The translations under genes were made by a program, and so were the position numbers. Shown piece by piece: positions 35,755 to 43,600 of a DNA stretch of 64,000 bases. The notes under the pieces are model-generated. The model saw nothing but the letters and a program-made list of their open reading frames with translations. It was not told the DNA's origin and searched no databases. This stretch comes from Thainema sp966674685 (GTDB lineage Bacteria > Cyanobacteriota > Cyanobacteriia > Phormidesmidales > Phormidesmidaceae). The stretch covers positions 13,298-77,297 of the forward strand of contig CBKWJC010000020.1 of the NCBI GenBank assembly GCA_966674685.1, read 5' to 3'. Position 1 is the stretch's first letter, and each line of letters begins with the position of its first letter.

Positions 35755-35884
35755 TGTTTAGCGTAGCTGTGTGATCCCCCGCTGTCGCCGCCCCCTTATA
35801 AAAGGGGGCTATTCCAACGCTAGCTCCAAGTCCCCCTTTTTAAGGGGGATTTAGGGGGATCCAGCAGAGTGTCACGCTAAACAA
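35755..35884. mobile_element. MITE-like element with ~28-bp terminal inverted repeats
   Basis: Left end TGTTTAGCGTAGCTGTGTGA then TCCCCC; right end, read inward, TTGTTTAGCGTGACACTCTG then CTGGATCCCCC. Between them are CCCCCTTATAAAAGGGGG and CCCCCTTTTTAAGGGGG, the latter in the context ATCCCCCTTAAAAAGGGGGA that recurs throughout many cyanobacterial genomes. No coding capacity; no clear target duplication. Confidence 0.7.
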
Positions 35885-35932
35885 GTACCAATCAGGAACG
35901 GGATTGTTGTAAACAGGAATCGCATAAACAGC

Positions 35933-36712
35933 ATGTTGCCACGGGAAGATCTGCTCAAGGGAGTAGAAGATCGAGAGAGCTTAAGCCGCGTGATTGACCA
36001 GGCCGAGCAGGCGATTCGCACATGGGAAGTCGTGGTGACGGATTTTTTATCGCCACCGCAGCAGTTTGAGGCGGAGCAGGCTTTTTCGCGACTGACGGAA
36101 GTTCAGCTCGTGTTTTGGGGGGGCTATCCTCAGGCGGAACGGAAGCGACTTGCGATCGCACGTTCCGAACTGCCTCTAGATAGCAGTCAAGTAGATGTAA
36201 CCACCATCAGCATTGAAGGCAATTTCCTATTCGATCCGGCCACCCATCGCGACTTCCTGGGTGCAACGCTGGGTACGGGAATTGTGCGGGAAAAAGTCGG
36301 CGATATCCTTGTCCTGGGCGATCGGGGAGCGCAGGCGATTGTAGTGCCGGAACTCGTCGAATACCTACAGATCAACCTGACCCAGGTACGCTCCGTCCCT
36401 GTGAAAGTGCGTCCGATTCCGCTGGATGAGCTGAAGGTGCAGGAACCGCGCAAAAAAGAAATGACGACGGTGGAAGCATCGATGCGGCTGGATGCGATCG
36501 CATCTGCCGGATTTGGCATGTCGCGCAGTAAAATGGCGGATCTAATCTCAGCGGGTGATGTGCGAGTGAACTGGAAGGAAATTACCCAGTCGAGCCATCA
36601 GGTGCAGTCCGGTGATTTAGTCGCGATTCGAGGCCGGGGTCGGCTAGAAATTGGCGATGTCGCCGTGACGAAGAAAGAACGATACCGCGTTAATCTGACT
36701 CGCTACATGTGA
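35933..36712 (+). CDS. Photosystem II S4-domain protein
   Basis: RNA-binding-type S4 protein of the cyanobacterial/plastid family annotated as photosystem II S4-domain protein and related to YlmH. Residues about 1-170 form the YlmH-like region (ESLSRVIDQAEQAIRTWEVV; VFWGGYPQAERKRLAIARSE; RDFLGATLGTGIVREKVGDI; VLGDRGAQAIV). The S4 domain is at about 180-245, MRLDAIASAGFGMSRSKMAD then LISAGDVRVNW. Soluble, complete at 259 residues. The exact role is unclear. Confidence 0.9.
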   Translation: MLPREDLLKGVEDRESLSRVIDQAEQAIRTWEVVVTDFLSPPQQFEAEQAFSRLTEVQLVFWGGYPQAERKRLAIARSELPLDSSQVDVTTISIEGNFLFDPATHRDFLGATLGTGIVREKVGDILVLGDRGAQAIVVPELVEYLQINLTQVRSVPVKVRPIPLDELKVQEPRKKEMTTVEASMRLDAIASAGFGMSRSKMADLISAGDVRVNWKEITQSSHQVQSGDLVAIRGRGRLEIGDVAVTKKERYRVNLTRYM

Positions 36713-36968
36713 TATCAGTTCTATACACTAGTGCTACAGATGAGGTCAGTGTTGAGAATTTTGGATTTTAGATTTTGGATTTAGGGGGCTGAAGACTGAG
36801 TGCAGGGTAGATGAGTAGATGAGTGGATGAGTAATCGCGTGATGACGTGTAAAGCCAATCTATTCCGTTACCCCACTACCATCTACAGCCCTTTACAGTC
36901 CTCTACGGCCCTTTACTCCTCACTCCTCTCGCCTCACTTTATTCAACATTTCAGCGTTTTTAAGACCA
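36713..36968. other. Spacer with minisatellite-like text
   Basis: No gene. About 36761-36785 is TTTTGGATTTTAGATTTTGG; about 36808-36838 holds GTAGATGAGTAGATGAGTGG in 10-bp steps, then ATCGCGTGATGA; about 36885-36937 is the reverse complement of the GGGCTGTAAAG and GTGAGGCGAGAGGAGTGAGG text seen at 267 and 1933. Confidence 0.7.
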
Positions 36969-37736
36969 ATGGCAGGACATAGTAAATGGGCCAATATCAA
37001 GCGTCAAAAGGCCCGTGTTGATGCAGTTAAGGGTAAAGTATTTGCCAAGATTTCCCGCGAGATTATTGTCGCGGCTCGCAGTGGGGTGCCTGATCCAGAG
37101 GCCAACTTTCAGTTGCGAACCGCCATTGATAAGGCGAAGGCGGCAGGGGTGCCGAACGACAATATTGAACGTGCGATCGCAAAAGGATCGGGTCAACTCG
37201 GCTCCGGCGATGAGCTGGAAAGTATTCGCTATGAGGGATACGGCGCGGGCGGCGTGGCGGTACTGATTGAAGCTTTGACCGATAACCGCAATCGCACCGC
37301 TGCCGATTTACGTGCAGCCTTTAGTAAAAATGGCGGCAACCTGGGTGAAACGGGCTGCGTGAGCTGGATGTTCGAGCAGAAAGGCGTGGTTAGCATCACT
37401 GGCCCGATCCAAAATGAAGACGCACTGCTGGAAGCCTCGATGGAAGGGGGAGCAGAAACCTACGAACTGACGGAAGTGGATGAAACTGCGGGAGCCGAGG
37501 TCTATTGTCAGCCGAGTGACCTGGAAACACTGAGTAATGCGCTGAAAGCTAGCGGCTATCCGGTCAGTCAAGTTGAACTGCGCTGGATTCCGAGTAATTC
37601 CATAGAAGTAACCGACACCGATCAAGCGCGATCGCTAATTAAAATGATGGACGCGCTAGAAGATTTGGATGATGTACAGTCGGTGACGGCTAACTTTGAG
37701 ATGTCAGATGATCTGATGGCAGCAAGCTTAGTTTGA
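36969..37736 (+). CDS. YebC/PmpR family protein
   Basis: YebC/PmpR family, 255 residues, variously described as transcription regulators or, more recently in the literature, as translation-assisting factors. It begins AGHSKWANIKRQKARVDAVK and includes FAKISREIIVAARSGVPDPE, NIERAIAKGSG, YEGYGAGGVAVLIEALTDNR and GETGCVSWMFEQKGVV, all family hallmarks. Complete and cytosolic. The last nine bases overlap the small convergent gene on the other strand. Confidence 0.95.
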   Translation: MAGHSKWANIKRQKARVDAVKGKVFAKISREIIVAARSGVPDPEANFQLRTAIDKAKAAGVPNDNIERAIAKGSGQLGSGDELESIRYEGYGAGGVAVLIEALTDNRNRTAADLRAAFSKNGGNLGETGCVSWMFEQKGVVSITGPIQNEDALLEASMEGGAETYELTEVDETAGAEVYCQPSDLETLSNALKASGYPVSQVELRWIPSNSIEVTDTDQARSLIKMMDALEDLDDVQSVTANFEMSDDLMAASLV

Positions 37737-37856
37737 TGACTGGTACTTCAGCAATTGAGACAAACGCTTGAGAATTTGCTGCTTGCGCGATTCTGGAATC
37801 TTTGAGATACCGCCGCTGCTCAGCAGTTGTTCAGCAATCTCGGGTTTCAGAGCCAT
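37728..37856 (-). CDS. Small 42-residue protein, unknown
   Basis: MALKPEIAEQLLSSGGISKI then PESRKQQILKRLSQLLKYQS and SN. It reads as a basic amphipathic helical peptide. Support for a real gene: an excellent AGGAG nine bases before the ATG (TTAGGAGTTATACACAATG on the minus strand), no rare text, and an open spacer behind it. The 3' end overlaps the yebC stop in the opposite direction by nine bases. No family is recognised. Confidence 0.6.
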   Translation of the reverse strand: MALKPEIAEQLLSSGGISKIPESRKQQILKRLSQLLKYQSSN

Positions 37857-38046
37857 TGTGTATAACTCCTAATTAATTGAGAGTATGGTTTCACTGTAGA
37901 GATAAAAAGTAAAGAAACAGTAAAGTTGTCAAATATGGCGTCATCGTTGGCCTGAGATATCGAGAAATGCTGGAAACGTTGGAACGTTCCAACACCATAC
38001 ACACTCCAATGTTAAATTTCGTAAATTCCTCAACCCAAAGATTAGC

Positions 38047-40629
38047 CTAGACCTGCCAAGTAGTCTGATCTGCCAGCAGCGATCGCACTTGTTCAGCGGG
38101 TAGGGGGCGAGCAAAGAAATAGCCTTGCCCATACTCACAGCCCAGAGCCTGTAGCGTCTGCACCTGCTGCTGGTTTTCAATTCCTTCTGCGATCGCATCC
38201 ATTTTCAGTGCATGAGCCAAATTCACGATCGCCTGCACAATGCCCGACTGGCTAGTGGTGCTATCCATCTGATCGACAAATGAGCGGTCAATCTTCAGCG
38301 TGTCAATTGGAAACTGGTGCAGATAGCTGAGAGAGGAAAAGCCCGTGCCAAAATCGTCAATACTGAGCCGGATGTTGCGCTGCTTCAGTTTCTCCAGCCG
38401 AGAGACCACCACCGCAGAGTTTTCCATCAGCATCCGCTCCGTTAGCTCCAGCTTGAGGCAGTTGCCCAGCAGTCCCGTGGACTGCAAAATCTTTTCAATT
38501 TGAGCAATCAGACTTTCTTCAGCCAGTTGACGGCTGGCTAGATTCACGCTCATTTGTAGCTCTGCGGCGGCAGGAAATTCCTGCTGCCAAGCCCGCAGTT
38601 GTTGGCAGGCCGATTGCAAAATCCATTCGCCAATCGGCACAATCATGCCGTTATCCTCTGCCATCGGGATAAACTGGTTCGGCGGAATCACGCCCTCAGG
38701 AGACTGCCAGCGAATCAGCGCTTCAAATCCAACGAGGCGTCCAGTGGTGAGGGAAACAATGGGCTGGTAGTGAACCACAAATTCCTGCTGATCAATCGCG
38801 CGCTGTAGATTGGCCTCCAGCTTCAGCATCTCCACGGCGCGGGCGTGCATCACTTTATCAAACACTTCATAGCAGTTGCGGCCATTGTCCTTGGCGCGAT
38901 ACATGGCAATATCAGCATCGCGGAGTAGTTCAGTGCCATGCTGATAGTCTGCCGCACTGAGCACAATGCCAATGCTGGCCGTTGTGACGACATCGTGACC
39001 CGCCAGTCGGAAGGGCGGCACTAGGTCATCTTGAATCCGCTGCGCCACGCGGATAGCATCGTGAATATCATGGATGTCTTCCAGCAGAATGGCAAATTCG
39101 TCGCCGCCCAGTCGCGCTACGGTGTCGGTTGATTTGGTGCAGCGGGTGAGGACATTTGCGATCGCAACTAGCAGTTGATCACCCACCACGTGCCCCAGAC
39201 TGTCGTTAATCCGCTTGAATCGATCCACATCAACAAACAGAATGGCAAAGCCATACTGGCTATGCCGCTCCGACATTTTCAGCGCGATCTGGAGCTGATT
39301 CATAAAAAAGGCTCGATTAGCCAGTCCAGTCAAGCCGTCATGGATCGCATCGTGCGTTAGCTGCTCCTCAGCCCGCTTCCGTTCGGTAATATCAATCACC
39401 TGCACGGCCAGTTGGTGCAGTTCGTCCTGACTATTTTGCAGCGGTGCGATGCTGACGACGGCATAAAGCGTTTCACCAATTTTATTGAGGTAGCGCTTTT
39501 CAAACTGGGCGTAGGGCACCTCGCCCGAAACGATTTTTTGAATCAGATTCAGATTACTGGGCAGATCGCCCGGATGGGTAATATCCAGCCAGGTGGTTTG
39601 GAGCAGTTCAGCTTTGGTATAGCCCAACAAATCACACAGCGCCTGATTAACGTTGATAAATCGGCCCTGCAAATCTAGAATCGACATTCCCGCTGGAGCC
39701 AACTCAAAAATCTGGCGAAACTGCCGCTCCCGAATTTTGAGTTCCTGCTCTACCTGTTTGCGATCGCTAATATCCAAACAGGAGCCGATGTAGCCAATAA
39801 ATTCACCCTGCTGGGAATAGCGCGGTTTCCCCGTATCCAGAATCCAGCGATAGTCCCCATTCACGTGCAGCAGACGATACTCACTAACGAAATCCTCTCG
39901 GTTCTGCATGGCTTGACGATGGCAGGTTTGGCAGGTTTGCCGATCGTCCGGATGCACTTTTTCGATCCAGTGATCATTGAGCTCTTGCTCCAGCGTCCGT
40001 CCGGTAAACTCTAGCCAGCGCTGATTAAAAAAGATCGATTCGCCAGCCGCATTCGTCAGCCACAGCAGCATCGGCGCACTGTTGGCCATGTCGCGAAATC
40101 GTGACTCGCTCTCATACAGAGCCGAATTCGCCATTTGCAGGGCAACATTGGCCTGCTGAAGTTCTTGAGTACGCTGCCGCACGCGGTCTTCAAGTTCCAG
40201 ATTGAGCTGCTGAAACTGTTCAATCGCCTGCTTGAGCTGGAGCTGATGCTGAATCCGAATCAGAATTTCTTCGAGCTGAAACGGTTTGCTAATATAGTCA
40301 GCTCCCCCCGATTTGAATGCCGTCACTTTATCAAACGCTTCATTCAAAGCGCTGAGAAAGATCACCGGGATAGCCTGGGTGGCCGGATTAGCCTTCAGTT
40401 GTTCACAGACTTCATAACCGCTCAAATCCGGCATCCGAATATCGAGCAGCACTAGATCTGGAGGCGTGGTCTGCGCGGCGGTTAAGGCCATGCGACCATT
40501 GGTGACGCAGCGAACTTTATAACCTTGCTGGCTTAATGTAGAGGCTAGAAACCGAAGATTGGCTGGTGTATCGTCCACAATCAAAATATCGGCTCTAGTA
40601 GACTCATCATTTACTGAGAAATCAGTCAT
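38047..40629 (-). CDS. REC-PAS-PAS-GGDEF-EAL cyclic-di-GMP protein
   Basis: An 860-residue cytosolic response regulator. REC: about 13-130, ADILIVDDTPANLRFLASTL, phosphoacceptor D63 in LLDIRMPDLSGYE. A coiled coil follows (135-170). PAS1 about 175-300 (WLTNAAGESIFFNQRWLEFT; PRYSQQGEFIGYIGSCLDIS), PAS2 about 300-420. The GGDEF domain has an intact RLGGDEFAILLE; the EAL domain has GFEALIRW, LELTERMLMENS, SIDDFGTGFSSLSYLHQF and LKIDRSFV, so cyclase and phosphodiesterase residues are both present. The start overlaps the end of the hybrid kinase gene by four bases (ATGA), so the kinase very probably feeds its REC domain. Confidence 0.95.
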   Translation of the reverse strand: MTDFSVNDESTRADILIVDDTPANLRFLASTLSQQGYKVRCVTNGRMALTAAQTTPPDLVLLDIRMPDLSGYEVCEQLKANPATQAIPVIFLSALNEAFDKVTAFKSGGADYISKPFQLEEILIRIQHQLQLKQAIEQFQQLNLELEDRVRQRTQELQQANVALQMANSALYESESRFRDMANSAPMLLWLTNAAGESIFFNQRWLEFTGRTLEQELNDHWIEKVHPDDRQTCQTCHRQAMQNREDFVSEYRLLHVNGDYRWILDTGKPRYSQQGEFIGYIGSCLDISDRKQVEQELKIRERQFRQIFELAPAGMSILDLQGRFINVNQALCDLLGYTKAELLQTTWLDITHPGDLPSNLNLIQKIVSGEVPYAQFEKRYLNKIGETLYAVVSIAPLQNSQDELHQLAVQVIDITERKRAEEQLTHDAIHDGLTGLANRAFFMNQLQIALKMSERHSQYGFAILFVDVDRFKRINDSLGHVVGDQLLVAIANVLTRCTKSTDTVARLGGDEFAILLEDIHDIHDAIRVAQRIQDDLVPPFRLAGHDVVTTASIGIVLSAADYQHGTELLRDADIAMYRAKDNGRNCYEVFDKVMHARAVEMLKLEANLQRAIDQQEFVVHYQPIVSLTTGRLVGFEALIRWQSPEGVIPPNQFIPMAEDNGMIVPIGEWILQSACQQLRAWQQEFPAAAELQMSVNLASRQLAEESLIAQIEKILQSTGLLGNCLKLELTERMLMENSAVVVSRLEKLKQRNIRLSIDDFGTGFSSLSYLHQFPIDTLKIDRSFVDQMDSTTSQSGIVQAIVNLAHALKMDAIAEGIENQQQVQTLQALGCEYGQGYFFARPLPAEQVRSLLADQTTWQV

Positions 40630-43600
40630 CCTAGATGTCCCCCACTCAGTTCTATGATGACCTCAAACTCAAAGTTTTGGACGAGTAGATTGAGATAGGT
40701 TGCGAGTTCAGGCTGGGCATCTGCGATCGCAGATGCCAGTTGCTGAATCTGCTCTCCATCCGCACTGGTTGCAGCCTGATGAACAGCAGCTAGCCAGTCG
40801 GGGGACTGCTGGGCAAAATACTGAGTGTCAAATGAAACGGGCGATGCTGGCAAATGCGATAGATCTACGGGTGAATCAACTTCAGGTGCATACTCATACT
40901 GCACCCCTAAATATTCAGCCATCTTCTCAAAAATCAGCCAGTCTTGGAAAGGCTTGCGTACAAAATCATCGCAGCCCGACGCTAGGATATTCGCTCGTTC
41001 TTCCTCAAATGCACTAGCCGTCAAGGCAATGATCACTGTGGCCTGTCCATCAATATGAGACTTGATTTCAGCCGCAGCTTGATCGCCTGACATGACGGGC
41101 ATCCGCATATCCATCCAAATTAAGTGAGGTCGCCAACGATACCATTTTTCAATCGCTTCTTGACCGTTCGCGGCTTCCTCCACCTGAAAGCCAACCTTGG
41201 TTAACAAAGTCACCATCAGCTGACGACCATAGTCATGATCATCCACCACCAAAATTCGAAACGGACATTGTCCCGGCGCTAATGCTACCGGACAGCGATA
41301 GGAATGGTATGCAGGCAGAATGGCTGTTTGCGATCGCACCAGCGGTAAGCGCACAGCAAACGTCGAACCTGCCGCAGAAGTTGACTCTAGGCGAATATCG
41401 CCGCCAAACATCTGGGCAAACTTCTGACTAATCGTTAATCCTAAACCCGTCCCCACATGGGATCGGCGGCCAATAGTCGTTTGCATAAACGGCTTAAACA
41501 GCAGATCAACTTCCTCTGACGGAATGCCTGGCCCCGTATCTTCAATAGCAAAGTAGAGCCAAACAATATCATCACTAATGACATCACCAACAGCATCATT
41601 ACTGGCATCATCCGCGTCACTGCCGCTCGGGTCATCAATATCGCCACTAGCGGCATGATCTGCACTGTCACCGCTGGTACCATCAATATCGCCAGCTAGA
41701 TCAGTCACACTGCCGCTATGCCCAGCATTACGCTCAGCATTACCATGCGCGGCATTGGGATACACATCATATTTCGCCCCAAAGCTTGTATCATCAGCTA
41801 CATGGTTGACCCAATTTATACGGTTATTGTTCCGCTCATGGCCTGCATTATCTAGCTGAACGCGCAGCTTGACCGCTCCCGTATTGGTGAACTTAATAGC
41901 ATTACCCAGCAAATTAATTAGAATTTGGCGCAGCTTTCCTTCATCACCAATTACCGATTGCGGCAGATCAGGAGCCAACTCGACATCAAACGCCAGATCC
42001 TTAGCAGCAGCCTTAGCCTGTAGCATACTCTGGATGGACGCCAACAGGTCATGCAGATCAAACTGGGCATTGTGTAGCGTTAAGCGGCCCGCCTCGATTT
42101 TTGACATGTCTAAAATGTCATTGATCAGCGTCAGCAGATGTTCACCACTTTGGTTAATCGTGTCGAGATATTCTCGCTGAATATCCGGCAAATTGGTTTC
42201 TCGCTGCATCAGTTGGGTAAAGCCCAAAATCGCATTCAGCGGTGTTCGCAGTTCGTGGCTCATGTGAGACAGAAACTCGCTTTTTGCCCGATTGGAGGCA
42301 TCAGCAGCGTCCCTGGCCTGACGCATGACGGCTTCGGACTGGAGGGCTTGAATCACCTGGCGCGACTTCTCTCGGACTTCTCGCACATATTCCGCCTGCC
42401 GCAGCGCAATGCCAAGCTGTTTCCCTAACCGAATCATGGCTTTGACTTCCCAGGGTTCCCACTGGCGCGGTTCCGTTTGCTGATAGGCCGTTAACATGCC
42501 CCAGAGGTGGTTGCCCTGAAAGATAGGAGCGATGATATAGGCTCGTATTTGATACTCTTCTAACGCCTGGATGTAGCAGTCGGAAAACTGGCGGCTATAC
42601 ACGTCATTGGCTACAAAACTTTCGATTTTGGCCGCTGCCGAAGCCGACTGCACAAAGGACGCGTCCTCAGCGTAATACTCAGCAGCGCTAGGATCAGCGG
42701 AGTGCGGATAGGCGGTGTCAGAGTGAAGAATCTGCGATCGCAAGGATCGATCTGCATTCAGATCATCCTCTGCCCTCGGCGGCGAAAAATTTTGCTCCAC
42801 TTGAGCGAGAGCCTGGTTGATATGCTCAATTTCAGTGACTGTTTTATCCACTAAATCCTCAGCTCCTTCGACCGCAGTTGAGGACGCTGTTGCAGGTACA
42901 GTTGAGGACTGGGACTGATTCGGATCGGGACTGCCTGAATTCGTTCGCGAGAAATAGGGCTTGGAGTTGTGAATCAGTTGAATAATTTTGCGATCGCCAA
43001 TATTGAGTTTTAGAGTCGGATCTTGGCTCTGGCGGGCAAGTAAAGATCGTTTGTTGGGCGCAATTGATTCGGCTACAAACTCGCCCGTTTCGTCCAAATT
43101 GAACTGATAAACCGCGACACAGTCTACACTGAGCAGCTTGCGAGCCTCGTGGGTAACAGTGCTAAAAATCGTGTCCACATCTAGAAAGGCCCGCGTCCGA
43201 TCGACCACGGCATCCACGGCATTAGCGGTCGCCGCTTGTTTCTGCAACTGACGGCGAATCTCAGCTTCAGCCGCTTCCGAGGCTCGCTGGAGTTCGTCTG
43301 ATTTTTGCCGAACCTGAATCAGCAGATCGGCCTGATGCAGCGCAATGCCCAACTGCTTGCCCACATGGGTCATCAGGCGAGCGTCTTCCATAGACCAGGT
43401 GCGGGGATGCTGATGCTGGTACACAGCTAAGAGACCCCACAGTCGATTTTGCTGAAAGACTGGCGAAATGATGTAGGCTCGAATTTCAAACTGCTCCAGC
43501 ATCTGACGATAGCAGCTTGGCACAATCTCGACTTGGGTATCGTTGGCTTGATGAATGTCGCCCTTTTGAAAACAGCCACCCTGCGTCTGCTGCAAATGCA

